DNA of 64,000 nt from Nocardioides albertanoniae (GCF_006716315.1 NZ_VFOV01000001.1:124001-188000); one strand, 5' to 3'; positions 1 through 7,315 are shown, counted from the stretch's first letter. Program-made: numbers and translations. The notes: generated by a model from the sequence alone, not told the origin.

Positions 1-223
1 GGTGGGCGGGCGTGCGGGAGACGTCGTGGCCGTCGAAGCGGACCTGCCCGGCGCTCGGTCGGAGCAGACCCGCGATCGTCTTGAGCAGCGTCGACTTGCC
101 GGCGCCGTTGGCGCCGATCACAGCCAGCGTCTCGCCCTCGGCGACGGTCAGGGTGATGCCGTGCAGGGCTCTGAAGTCTCCGTAGTCGACGTCGATCGCA
201 TCGACCTCGAGCAGCTTGCTCAT
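1..223 (-). CDS. livF: Branched-chain amino-acid-type ABC transporter ATP-binding protein (LivF), partial
   Basis: This is the first 74 codons of an ABC ATPase; the gene runs off the left edge of the window. The visible part holds the start of the nucleotide-binding domain, with Walker A GANGAGKST near residue 40. LivF proteins power uptake of branched-chain amino acids or related amides together with LivG, two permeases (LivH, LivM) and a binding protein. The ATG overlaps the stop of livG in an ATGA arrangement, so the two are translationally coupled. The permease genes are not in the window and may lie beyond the left edge. The family assignment is firm; the transported substrate is not known. 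Confidence 0.85.
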   Translation of the reverse strand, partial: MSKLLEVDAIDVDYGDFRALHGITLTVAEGETLAVIGANGAGKSTLLKTIAGLLRPSAGQVRFDGHDVSRTPAH

Positions 224-957
224 GGGGTCTCGCCCTCCAGGTCGGGGGAGCCGAGGTAGACGGAGGCGACGGCATCGCTCGCCATCACCTCACGCGGGTC
301 GCCGGTGGCGACGACGTCGCCCTGGGCCAGGCACATCAGCCGGTCGACGACCTGCAGCAGCGCGTGCACGATGTGCTCGATCCAGATGACCCCGGTGCCG
401 CCGTCGCGGATAGCGGCGACGGTCGAGATCAGCGCGGGCAGCTCGTGCTCGGTCAGCCCGCCGGCGATCTCGTCGAGGAGCAGCAGCCGTGGCCGGGTGG
501 CCAGCGCGCGGGCGAGCTCGAGCCGTTTGCGGTCGAGCAGGCGCAGCGATCCGGCGGGAGCGTTCGCGACGTGGGTGAGACCGGCCGTCTCCAGCGCTTC
601 CCAGGCCTGGGCGTCGGCCGCCCGGCGGCGCAGCCCGGCACCGAAGGTGGACCCGACCAGCGCATTCTCGAAGACGGTCATGCCCTCGAACGGACGCGGG
701 ATCTGGAACGTACGCCCGATGCCCATGGCCGTGCGGTGCGCGGCCGGAGCGCGGGTGATGTCGGCGCCGTCGAAGCCGATGCGACCGGCGTCGACGGGGA
801 GAGCGCCGGTGATCAGGTTGAGCAGGGTCGACTTGCCGGCGCCGTTGGGCCCGACGATGCCGAGCGCCTCGCCCGCGGCCACATGGAAGGAGACCGAGCG
901 GGCCGTGACGACCTGGCCGAAGGACTTGGCCAGGCCGTCAGCGTCGAGCAGGGTCAC
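220..957 (-). CDS. livG: Branched-chain amino-acid-type ABC transporter ATP-binding protein (LivG)
   Basis: A 245-residue cytoplasmic ABC ATPase of the LivG subfamily. Visible motifs are Walker A GPNGAGKST near residue 35, the LivG-typical segment GIGRTFQIPRPFEGMTV, and Walker B LLLLDEIAGGL followed by the switch His in WIEHIVHALL. The signature loop is divergent (SLRLLDRKRLELARAL instead of LSGGQ), which is common in this subfamily. The GTG start overlaps the stop of the binding-protein gene (GTGA), and its own stop overlaps livF (ATGA), giving an operon in the order binding protein, livG, livF. The longer open frame upstream is a shadow of the binding-protein gene in another frame. Confidence 0.9.
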   Translation of the reverse strand: MTLLDADGLAKSFGQVVTARSVSFHVAAGEALGIVGPNGAGKSTLLNLITGALPVDAGRIGFDGADITRAPAAHRTAMGIGRTFQIPRPFEGMTVFENALVGSTFGAGLRRRAADAQAWEALETAGLTHVANAPAGSLRLLDRKRLELARALATRPRLLLLDEIAGGLTEHELPALISTVAAIRDGGTGVIWIEHIVHALLQVVDRLMCLAQGDVVATGDPREVMASDAVASVYLGSPDLEGETP

Positions 958-2246
958 TTCAGCGCCTCGGGCTCGCCCCCGAGAGGTACGTCGGGCGCCA
1001 GCGAGTTCTGCACGACGACCAGCTCGAAGGGGTGCTTGCCACCTTCGACCTGACGCCACTGGCCGCCCGCGATCGGGGTCTTCGCGACGTACGGCGGGAC
1101 GTTCTTGTCCTTGCCCCAGGCGACGTCGCCGACGACCGTGGAGACCTCCAGCCCGGACAACGCCTTGGTGACCGCGTCGGCGTCGGTGGACCCGGCCTCG
1201 GTCACCGCCGCGGTCGCGACCTCGAAGAGCGCGTGCGCGAAGCCCAGTGGCTGGGTCCACTGCTTGCCGGTCTTCTTCTCGTACGCATCGGCGAGCTCCT
1301 GTGCGGACTCGCCGGTCAGCGACGACTCGTAGGGAGCGGTCGGGGTCCACCACACCTCGGTGGACAGGTTGTGAGCGATCGGGCCCAGGGCCTCGACGGA
1401 CGACGGAAAGAGGAGGGCCTTGCCGATGGTGGCCACCTTCGGCTTGTAGCCCTGCTGCTTGGCCTGCTGCCAGAAGGTGGTGAAGTCGGGCGGGATCGGC
1501 ACGCCGACCAGCACGTCGCTGCCCTGGTAGGCACCGATCTGGGCGGAGAAGTCCTTGGTGCCGTTGGGGTAGTTGCCCGGGTTCTTGATGGTGACGCCGG
1601 ACGCCTTGGTGAGCGCCGGGAAGTTGGCGCCCCAGGCCTCGCCGTCGGGGTCCTTCGGGAACAGGCCGCCGGCCTTCTTGTTGTTGTCGACCTTGCTCCA
1701 GATGTCGGCGTAGACCGCCGAGACGTCCTCGAGACCCCAGAAGAAGTGGTAGCTGTACTTCAGGTCGGCCGGCTTCTCGCCGCTGCGGATCGCGAACGGC
1801 TGCCACGGCGCGACCGTCGTGATGCACGGGACGGAGTTGGCCTCGCACTGCTCCGAGACCGGGTTGACGATGTCGGGGGTCGAGGAGGCGACGATGATGT
1901 CGGCGCCGTCCTTGTTGATCAGGTCGCCGGCCACCGACCCGGCCTTCGTCGAGTCGCTCTGCGCGTCACGCACCACGATCTCGACGTCGAGCTCCTCGTC
2001 GCCTGCCTTGACCGGGTGGTCCTTGAAGTAGCCCTCGAGCTCGTCGACGACGAACTTGTTGGCCTCGCCGAACGGCGCCGAGGAGCCGGTCTCGGTGGAG
2101 ACGAAGCCGATGGTGAGGGTGTCGTCGCCACCACCGCCTTCGCCGCCGATGCCGCCCGACCCGCAAGCGGTCAGGGTCAGCGCCATCGCTGCGACACCGG
2201 CGGCGGCCATGCCCAGGCCGCGTCCGGTGGTGAGTCCGTTGCGCAC
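954..2246 (-). CDS. ABC transporter substrate-binding lipoprotein, branched-chain amino-acid type
   Basis: A 430-residue extracytoplasmic binding protein. The N-terminus has a charged start, a hydrophobic stretch (residues 12-26) and a lipobox LTAC at about 25-28, so it is predicted to be a lipoprotein on the outer face of the membrane. The mature part resembles type I periplasmic binding proteins of the Leu/Ile/Val family (TIGFVSTETGSSAPFGEAN at the start of the domain). It should capture the substrate for the LivG/LivF transporter encoded directly downstream with overlapping ends. The GTG start is preceded by AAGGAG at a good distance. The ligand cannot be read from the sequence; amides, aromatic acids and branched-chain amino acids are all possible. 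Confidence 0.85.
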   Translation of the reverse strand: MRNGLTTGRGLGMAAAGVAAMALTLTACGSGGIGGEGGGGDDTLTIGFVSTETGSSAPFGEANKFVVDELEGYFKDHPVKAGDEELDVEIVVRDAQSDSTKAGSVAGDLINKDGADIIVASSTPDIVNPVSEQCEANSVPCITTVAPWQPFAIRSGEKPADLKYSYHFFWGLEDVSAVYADIWSKVDNNKKAGGLFPKDPDGEAWGANFPALTKASGVTIKNPGNYPNGTKDFSAQIGAYQGSDVLVGVPIPPDFTTFWQQAKQQGYKPKVATIGKALLFPSSVEALGPIAHNLSTEVWWTPTAPYESSLTGESAQELADAYEKKTGKQWTQPLGFAHALFEVATAAVTEAGSTDADAVTKALSGLEVSTVVGDVAWGKDKNVPPYVAKTPIAGGQWRQVEGGKHPFELVVVQNSLAPDVPLGGEPEALK

Positions 2247-2404
2247 GTACTTCTCCTTAGGAGTGGGGGATTCGAGGAGCGTGGTCCGCCATGCCCCCGC
2301 GGGTTCAGATCCGGGGCTCTCGACGGAATCGCATGGAAGGACTATCGGATCTTCGTGGACTTGTCATCCTTTTGTGCCGAAACGTCAGGTCTGCAGGCCG
2401 AAAG

Positions 2405-2460
2405 GTCACTTCTGCAGGTCGAGTGGGCACCGAGGTGCCCACTCGACCTGCAGAAGTGAC
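2405..2460. repeat. 27-bp perfect palindrome with 2-base loop
   Basis: Positions 2405-2431 and 2434-2460 are perfect reverse complements around the two bases GA. The arm begins GTCACTTCTGCAGG and ends GAGTGGGCACC. It lies in the divergent region between the binding-protein gene and dps, where a simple terminator is not expected. A degenerate half copy (GTCAGGTCTGCAGGCCG) lies just to the left at about 2384-2400. It may be a dispersed palindromic element or a regulatory cruciform; it is unlike the G-C hairpin plus T-tract of an ordinary terminator. Confidence 0.8.
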
Positions 2461-2490
2461 TTCTCGGCGGGGGTCGGCCCGGGTAGGAAC

Positions 2491-2509
2491 TTAGGGAAGA
2501 CTTACCTTT
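2491..2509 (+). promoter_or_regulatory. Candidate DtxR/IdeR iron box upstream of dps
   Basis: The 19 bases TTAGGGAAGACTTACCTTT match the IdeR/DtxR consensus TTAGGTTAGGCTAACCTAA at 13 of 19 positions, including TTAGG, AG-CT and CCT. The site is about 80 bp upstream of the dps start. Iron-dependent control of an iron-storage gene fits known IdeR biology, where ferritin-type genes can be activated by iron-bound IdeR. Binding is inferred from the match only. Confidence 0.5.
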
Positions 2510-2587
2510 CTGGAATGATTCAAGAAAAGGTGGCACAGTAGGCATCACTCCAGAAGTCCACATCCGATCCAGGGGGATTCACCGAAC

Positions 2588-3124
2588 ATGGCCACGAAGA
2601 CCGCCAGCTCCACCAGCAGCGCAAACCACACCTCCCACCCGGCGTTCGTGCCGAGCCAGTCCTTCGCGACCCAGACGCAGCGCGTGCTCGTGGACCTGAC
2701 CGAGCTCAGCCTCCAGGGCAAGCAGCTGCACTGGAACGTCGTGGGCAAGAACTTCCGCGACATGCACCTCGTGCTCGACGAGGTCGTCGACGCTGCCCGC
2801 GCCTTCACCGACGAGGTCGCCGAGCGTATGCGCGCGCTCTACATCGTCCCCGACGGCCGCACCGCCACCGTCTCCGAGGACACCACCCTCGCCCCGCTCC
2901 CGAGCACCGAGGTCGACACCGCGACGTGCGTCGACCTGGTCGTCGCCGCGCTCTACGCCACCTCGAAGACCGCTCGCGACATCCACGACGACATCGACGC
3001 CGAGGACCCGACCACGGCCGACCTGCTCCACTCGATCATCGACCGGCTCGAGCAGCTGGCCTGGATGATCGACGCCGAGAACCGGGTCGCCAACCAGTCG
3101 AAGCCGGCTCAGCTCACCGTCTGA
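2588..3124 (+). CDS. dps: Dps-family DNA-protecting ferritin-like protein
   Basis: A 178-residue protein of the Dps/ferritin superfamily, which oxidises and stores iron in a dodecameric shell and shields DNA from peroxide damage. The Dps ferroxidase signature is present: KQLHWNVVGKNFRDMHLVLD with the His and the following Asp/Glu ligands (DMHLVLDEVVDAAR). The N-terminal 25 residues (Ser/Thr/Ala rich, one Lys) form a flexible tail of the kind that binds DNA in some Dps proteins. It is monocistronic: a candidate iron box lies upstream, a hairpin terminator follows at 3138, and palindromic elements lie on both sides. Confidence 0.93.
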   Translation: MATKTASSTSSANHTSHPAFVPSQSFATQTQRVLVDLTELSLQGKQLHWNVVGKNFRDMHLVLDEVVDAARAFTDEVAERMRALYIVPDGRTATVSEDTTLAPLPSTEVDTATCVDLVVAALYATSKTARDIHDDIDAEDPTTADLLHSIIDRLEQLAWMIDAENRVANQSKPAQLTV

Positions 3125-3137
3125 GCACGCTCACCCA

Positions 3138-3174
3138 CGAAGGCGCCCCGCGAGCTGCTCGCCGGGCGCCTTCG
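3138..3174 (+). terminator. Rho-independent-type hairpin after dps
   Basis: An 11-bp perfect stem, CGAAGGCGCCC at 3138-3148 paired with GGGCGCCTTCG at 3164-3174, starts 14 bases after the dps stop. It has no strong T-tract, as is usual in high-GC actinobacteria. Confidence 0.7.
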
Positions 3175-3186
3175 TCGTACGCACGT

Positions 3187-3249
3187 CGAGTCGGCTCGTT
3201 CTAACGAGCCGACTCGGCGCGAATCCCGGTCAGAACGAGCCGACTCGGC
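3187..3249. repeat. Palindrome with a duplicated right arm (alternative hairpins)
   Basis: CGAGTCGGCTCGTT at 3187-3200 is a perfect reverse complement of AACGAGCCGACTCG at 3203-3216. The right arm occurs a second time at 3234-3247, in the longer direct repeat AACGAGCCGACTCGGC (3203-3218 and 3234-3249). The left arm can therefore pair with either copy. The element lies just past the dps terminator and before the stop of the convergent reductase gene. Confidence 0.75.
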
Positions 3250-3267
3250 ATGTCTGCCGACGACGCG

Positions 3268-4542
3268 TCACCTGGCAGATCGCAGCAGCTGGCGCAGGTC
3301 GGTAGACGGGTCGGCGAGATCAGCGGCGCGTACGTCGACACCGCGGTCGATCATCCGGCGGGCCGCGCGCACGGCCTTCGGGTCGTCGACCGCGACCGCG
3401 CCGACGACACGCTCACCACGGAGCGTGAAGACCGTGAACGGCGGCTCGCCGAGGGTGCCGCGTACGACCTGCTCGTGCTCACCCTCGGGCTCGTGCATCT
3501 CACCGACGACCTCCACGTGCAGGTCGTAGCGGTCGGTCCAGAACCACGGCGCCGAGGCCGCCGGCGCGTCGACGCCGAGGATCGTGGCCGCTGCTCGAGC
3601 GCCGTCGTGCACGGCCGCCTCCCAGTGCTCCGCGCGGCGGTGGCCCTGACGTCGGGCGCAGTCACCGACGGCGAGAACAGTCGGGTGCGAGGTGACCTGG
3701 TGGTCGTCGACGACGACGCCGTTGTCGACGTCGAGGCCGGCTTCCTTCGCCATGGCCGTGTCGGGCACCATCCCGACGGCGAGCAGCACGGCATCGAACG
3801 TACGCGGCGACGCCTCGCCCGCGATCTGTGCGACGACCCCGGCGTTGGTCGACTCGACCTTCTCGACCGTGGCGGTCACCGTCTCCGCACCATGAAGAGC
3901 ATGCAAGGAGTGCAGCCACTCGGCGACCTGGGCGCCGACCGCCGCCGCGATCGGCGGGTTCGCGGGATCGACGAGCACCACCTCGCACCCCAGCTTGCGG
4001 GCGGTCGAAGTGACCTCGGCCCCGATCAGCCCCGCGCCGACCACCAACAGTCGCGCGCCCGGGAGCAGTACGGCCCGGAGCCCGTCGGCGTCCTCGGCGC
4101 TCCGCAGCAGATGGATACCCGTGGTCGAGCGCGGGATCCCGCTACCGGCCGGCGGACGGTCGAGCAGACCCCGAACGACGCGTTCGATGTCCGGCCACAG
4201 CGGCCAGCCACCCGTCGCCAGGACGATCCGGTCGGCGGAGAGCTGTCGGCCGTCGGAGAGCGTCACCGTGCCGGCCGCCGGATCCAGCGCCGCCGCCAAG
4301 CCCCTGATCACGTCGATCCGCTGCCCCGCATACCACTCCGGAGCCTGCAGCGCGATGGACTCGAGGTCCTTCGCGCCCGACAGATACGCCTTGGACAACG
4401 GCGGACGGTCATAGGGGAACGGGTCGGCGGTGAGGAGCGTCAGACCGCCGGCGTACCCGTTCTTCCGCAGCTCCGTGACGGTCGAGACCCCGGCGATCCC
4501 GCCACCGACAACGACGACCGAGGCAACGGACGAGGCGACCAT
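3268..4542 (-). CDS. FAD-dependent NAD(P)H:ferredoxin/rubredoxin reductase-type oxidoreductase
   Basis: A 424-residue flavoprotein of the pyridine nucleotide-disulfide oxidoreductase fold (ferredoxin reductase/AIF-like). The N-terminal FAD Rossmann motif is VVVVGGGIAGVSTVTEL (residues 8-24), followed by PYDRPPLSK, typical of the group. The second dinucleotide motif, for NAD(P)H, is LLVVGAGLIGAEV near residue 150. TVLAVGDCAR near 290 is the second FAD-contacting segment. No redox-active CxxC/CxxxxC pair is visible, consistent with a single-flavin electron carrier reductase. The ATG overlaps the stop of the upstream Rieske gene by one base (TGATG), so the two probably form a small electron-transfer chain. 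The terminal acceptor, perhaps an oxygenase or P450, is not obvious. Confidence 0.88.
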   Translation of the reverse strand: MVASSVASVVVVGGGIAGVSTVTELRKNGYAGGLTLLTADPFPYDRPPLSKAYLSGAKDLESIALQAPEWYAGQRIDVIRGLAAALDPAAGTVTLSDGRQLSADRIVLATGGWPLWPDIERVVRGLLDRPPAGSGIPRSTTGIHLLRSAEDADGLRAVLLPGARLLVVGAGLIGAEVTSTARKLGCEVVLVDPANPPIAAAVGAQVAEWLHSLHALHGAETVTATVEKVESTNAGVVAQIAGEASPRTFDAVLLAVGMVPDTAMAKEAGLDVDNGVVVDDHQVTSHPTVLAVGDCARRQGHRRAEHWEAAVHDGARAAATILGVDAPAASAPWFWTDRYDLHVEVVGEMHEPEGEHEQVVRGTLGEPPFTVFTLRGERVVGAVAVDDPKAVRAARRMIDRGVDVRAADLADPSTDLRQLLRSAR

Positions 4543-4904
4543 CAGGGTCGTTCACCCGGGAACAGGTAGACCTCCCCGTCACGCACCTCGACCCGGTGAG
4601 CCACGGTGTCACGCGTGGCCGGGAGCCCGTCGACCTTGCCGGTCCTGAGGTTGAACGTCGAGGAGTGCAGCGGGCACTCGACGTCGTCGCCTTCGACCCA
4701 CCCCTCGGCCAGCGACGCGGTCTCGTGGGTGCAGGTGTCGTTGAGAGCCCAGCAGGTGCCGTCCTCCTTGCGCAGGATGGCGATGTCGTCGTCGGTGCCG
4801 GTGATGTCAGAGGAGATGGCGATGCCCTCGCCCTCCGGGATGTCGTCGACGGACGCGACGCGGATGCCTGTGCTGTCTCCGCCGTTTCCACTGTGTGCGG
4901 TCAT
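4542..4904 (-). CDS. Rieske [2Fe-2S] ferredoxin-type protein
   Basis: A 120-residue soluble Rieske protein. The cluster ligands are visible as CTH at 58-60 and CPLH at 77-80, in the usual C-x-H...C-x-x-H arrangement, followed by STFNLRTG. Its size matches single-domain Rieske ferredoxins that feed electrons to oxygenases or act in small redox chains. The chosen ATG gives a normal N-terminus; the frame stays open further upstream but those codons show no family likeness. It is the first gene of a two-gene unit with the FAD reductase. Confidence 0.9.
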   Translation of the reverse strand: MTAHSGNGGDSTGIRVASVDDIPEGEGIAISSDITGTDDDIAILRKEDGTCWALNDTCTHETASLAEGWVEGDDVECPLHSSTFNLRTGKVDGLPATRDTVAHRVEVRDGEVYLFPGERP

Positions 4905-4931
4905 GTCCCCATCTTCCACTGCCGCACACAT

Positions 4932-4965
4932 CGAGCCGGCCACCTCCCCCGAGGTGACCGGCTCG
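4932..4965 (-). terminator. Hairpin terminator after the polyester hydrolase gene
   Basis: CGAGCCGGCCACCTC (4932-4946) pairs with GAGGTGACCGGCTCG (4951-4965) with one mismatch. It lies 25 bases downstream of the hydrolase stop and separates that gene from the Rieske operon. Confidence 0.65.
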
Positions 4966-4989
4966 ATCCCTACGTTCGGGCCGGTTTGA

Positions 4990-5871
4990 TCAGTCCGGGC
5001 AGGTGTGGCGGTAGTCGGACAGGCTGGAGGACGACGGCGGCGGGCACAGGAACTGCGAGTAGCGCGTGTCGTCGTCGACATATCTCTTCAGCCAGGTGAC
5101 GTAGAGGCGTCCCTGCCAGTCGTCGTCGGTGTTGGCGATGAGGTGTCCGGCACCGGCGACCTCCCCGTACGCCTTCTCCCGCGCCCCCGTGGCCGAGGTG
5201 TAGAACGGGATCGAGTGGGAGGCGACCGGCGCGATCGTGTCGTCCTCCGCGCCGATGATCATCGTCGGCACCCTCACCTCCGGCCAGGTCTTGTCGGTGT
5301 GCCAGGGCTGCAGGGCGACCGCCGCCTTGAGCGACGAGTTGGCCTTCGCGGCTTCGAGCGTGCCGCCACCGCCCATGGAGTGGCCCGAGACGGCGATCCG
5401 CGACTCGTCCAGACGCGAGGCGACCGCGGAGGACGCGCCCTTCTTCAGGTAGTCGACGGCAGCGAGGATCTGCGTGCCACGGCTGCCCGGCTGGTCGTAG
5501 ATGGAGTTGGTGTCGATGGCGAACACGACGAACCCGTGGGAGGCCGCCCGTCGTGCGATGGAGTCATACATCCACGACGAGGCCGTGAAACCGGGGGCGA
5601 GCACGACCCCGCCGTACGTCCCCTCGTCGGTGGAGCTGGGGTAGTAGATCGTGCCGCCGCCGAAGCCGGAGACAGCCGAGGAGACCGAGGTCGTGGAGAG
5701 CGCGAACGTGCCGTGGGAGAGCACGCTCGACGCCGTTGGATCCGGGCCTCGCTGATAGGTGTCCGCCTCGGCCGGCGCCGCCGTGCCGAGGAAGGGGACT
5801 GTCAGTGCCGCGGCGAACGCGGCGATTCGAAGAGGGAGTGATCTGCGCACCGAGCCAGCTCCTTCGATCAT
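4990..5871 (-). CDS. Secreted cutinase-like polyester hydrolase (PET-hydrolase family)
   Basis: A 293-residue secreted alpha/beta hydrolase closely resembling actinobacterial cutinases such as those of Thermobifida. An Arg-Arg-led signal peptide ends at about Ala36, and the mature protein begins with the family-typical YQRGPDP. The catalytic triad reads as Ser165 (GHSMGGGG), Asp211 (AEDDTIAP) and His243 (GAGHLIAN). The aromatic PWH (Trp190) and oxyanion residues GFT (Phe95) and Met166 are kept. Two C-terminal cysteines (FLCP and HTCPD) can form the conserved disulfide. The start is chosen because it gives a proper signal peptide; the frame stays open upstream. The gene stands alone. Natural substrates of such enzymes are plant cutin and short-chain polyesters; activity on PET is known for the family but is not shown by this sequence. 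Confidence 0.88.
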   Translation of the reverse strand: MIEGAGSVRRSLPLRIAAFAAALTVPFLGTAAPAEADTYQRGPDPTASSVLSHGTFALSTTSVSSAVSGFGGGTIYYPSSTDEGTYGGVVLAPGFTASSWMYDSIARRAASHGFVVFAIDTNSIYDQPGSRGTQILAAVDYLKKGASSAVASRLDESRIAVSGHSMGGGGTLEAAKANSSLKAAVALQPWHTDKTWPEVRVPTMIIGAEDDTIAPVASHSIPFYTSATGAREKAYGEVAGAGHLIANTDDDWQGRLYVTWLKRYVDDDTRYSQFLCPPPSSSSLSDYRHTCPD

Positions 5872-5977
5872 CTGGCCCCGGGCTGTCCGGGGTCCCAGTT
5901 GATACTCGACGGTAACGACGTCGTCGGTCACCGGCAGCGGAGTCGAACCTCTTTGGGCGGTCACCACAAAACCGCCT

Positions 5978-6016
5978 CCGGCGACGTGCGCAGGTGTGGG
6001 GTGCGTACGTCGCCGG
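5978..6016 (-). terminator. Hairpin downstream of the LPMO-chitinase gene
   Basis: CCGGCGACGT (5978-5987) pairs perfectly with ACGTCGCCGG (6007-6016) around a 19-base loop. It lies about 90 bp past the LPMO-chitinase stop, in the gap before the hydrolase gene. It is a plausible but distant terminator. Confidence 0.4.
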
Positions 6017-6035
6017 ATGGGCAGCGGGGCCAATC

Positions 6036-6113
6036 AGCTCCGCTTCAGCAGTGCCTAATTGCTTCGAGCTCCGCTTCAGCAGTGCCTAATTGCTTCGAGC
6101 TCCGCTTCAGCAG
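6036..6113. repeat. 31-bp tandem repeat overlapping the chitinase stop codon
   Basis: The 31-bp unit beginning AGCTCCGCTTCAGCAG and ending AATTGCTTCG is present at 6036-6066 and identically at 6067-6097. A third, partial copy of the first 16 bases is at 6098-6113. The partial copy contains the last codons and stop of the LPMO-chitinase gene on the minus strand, so the gene end was duplicated outward. It looks like a recent slippage or duplication event. Confidence 0.85.
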
Positions 6114-7270
6114 GAAAGGTTCCCGCCCGGGTCGACCCCGAGCAGACTGGTGATCTCCGTGTAGTTGTCGATGCGGCTCTGCACCTGACCGGGGTTGCCA
6201 CCGTCGCACTCGATGGACCCGTTGATGGCGCGGATGGTCTCGCCGAAGCCGGAGCCGTTGGTCATGGCGGCGTGCGGCGTCATGGTGCCGGGGCCGGACT
6301 GGGTGTTCCAGTACCAGAGCCCGGTCTTCCAGGCGACCGCCGAGTCGGTGGCGACCAGGTTGGGGTTGTTGAGCAGGTCGATACCGAGCGCGTCACCGGC
6401 GGCCTTGTAGTTGAAGTTCCAGCTCAGCTGGACGGGGCCGCGACCGTAGTACTGGTCGTTGCCGGCCGGGCAGCCGTAGGACTGGTTCGGGTCGCAGTAG
6501 TGCGGATAGTTCTCTTCGTTCTGCTCCACGACGTACTGCAGGTCGCCGGTCTCGTGCGCGACGTTGGCGATGAACGCCGCCGCCTCCTGCTTCTGGACCG
6601 TGTCGTCACCGGTGTTGGTGAACTCGGGGTAGGCGCTGAGCGCTTCGACGAGCCCGGCGTAGGTGTAGAAGGGGTTGCGGTTGGGGAAGAGCTGGTTGAA
6701 CTGCTCCTCGCTGACCGGGAACTCGTCGGCCGTCGTCGCCGGGGCGTCGGAGGCCGAGCCGCCGATGTTCACGTCGATGCAGGCGTAGAACGCGTTGTCG
6801 GTGTCGGCGACGTTCCACACGGCGAGCACCTTCTGCTGACCGGTGAAGGAGCCGAAGTCGACCTGGTGCTCGACGGTGGCCGGCGGCTGGGCGCCGCCGT
6901 CGTCGAACTCGGCGATCTTGGTGTCGCCGATGAAGTATTGCCAGGTGCTGGTGGAGTGCCGAGCGCTCAGCGACCACGTGAACGTGTGGGACGAGCCGAC
7001 AGGAGTGGCCTGCCAGCCCTTGGAGTCGTCGTCGAGCTCGGCGAACCGAGAGTTGCCGCCGGAGCAGCTGGTCAGGCCCTTGGGGCCCTCGACGCTCTGC
7101 GGCTCGTATTTGATGTCCCCGCACTCGACGGTGCCGGCAGCACACTGTGCCTGTCGGCTCGGCGGGTCCGAGATGTAGCCGTGCGCACTTGCAGGGCTCG
7201 TCGGCAGCATGGCCAGGACGGGCGCCAGCAAGATCCCGCCGAGAACGGCGATCTTTGTGGGAGTACGCAT
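6107..7270 (-). CDS. Secreted bimodular enzyme: AA10 lytic polysaccharide monooxygenase fused to GH19 chitinase
   Basis: A 387-residue secreted protein with two catalytic modules. The signal peptide ends in SPASA so that the mature protein starts with His30 (HGYISDPPSRQ), the N-terminal copper ligand of AA10 enzymes. The second ligand is His105 (ARHSTSTW), and the axial Phe lies in NAFYACIDV at 159-167. After a short linker (about 172-187) comes a GH19 chitinase module with the acid/base Glu240 (AHET), the second Glu249, and YYGRGPVQLSWNFNY. The LPMO should cut crystalline chitin oxidatively while GH19 hydrolyses the freed chains. There is no separate carbohydrate-binding module. The upstream region carries palindromes and a DasR-like core, and faces a divergent ROK regulator. 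Confidence 0.92.
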   Translation of the reverse strand: MRTPTKIAVLGGILLAPVLAMLPTSPASAHGYISDPPSRQAQCAAGTVECGDIKYEPQSVEGPKGLTSCSGGNSRFAELDDDSKGWQATPVGSSHTFTWSLSARHSTSTWQYFIGDTKIAEFDDGGAQPPATVEHQVDFGSFTGQQKVLAVWNVADTDNAFYACIDVNIGGSASDAPATTADEFPVSEEQFNQLFPNRNPFYTYAGLVEALSAYPEFTNTGDDTVQKQEAAAFIANVAHETGDLQYVVEQNEENYPHYCDPNQSYGCPAGNDQYYGRGPVQLSWNFNYKAAGDALGIDLLNNPNLVATDSAVAWKTGLWYWNTQSGPGTMTPHAAMTNGSGFGETIRAINGSIECDGGNPGQVQSRIDNYTEITSLLGVDPGGNLSC

Positions 7271-7315
7271 TCCAAGCTCCTTGAGGGGGTTGAGATGGAT
7301 GGCGATGGATGCCCC

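Noticed and set aside
220..1848. A single 542-codon gene covering livG and part of the binding-protein gene
   Set aside because: The first part is the wrong frame through the binding-protein gene; LivG starts at the GTG at 957.
1..2246. An incomplete transporter lacking permeases as evidence of gene loss
   Set aside because: The operon runs off the left edge, so the permease genes may simply lie outside the window.
6036..6113. Possible CRISPR-like direct repeats
   Set aside because: The 31-bp units are directly adjacent with no spacers, there are fewer than three full copies, and no cas gene is present.
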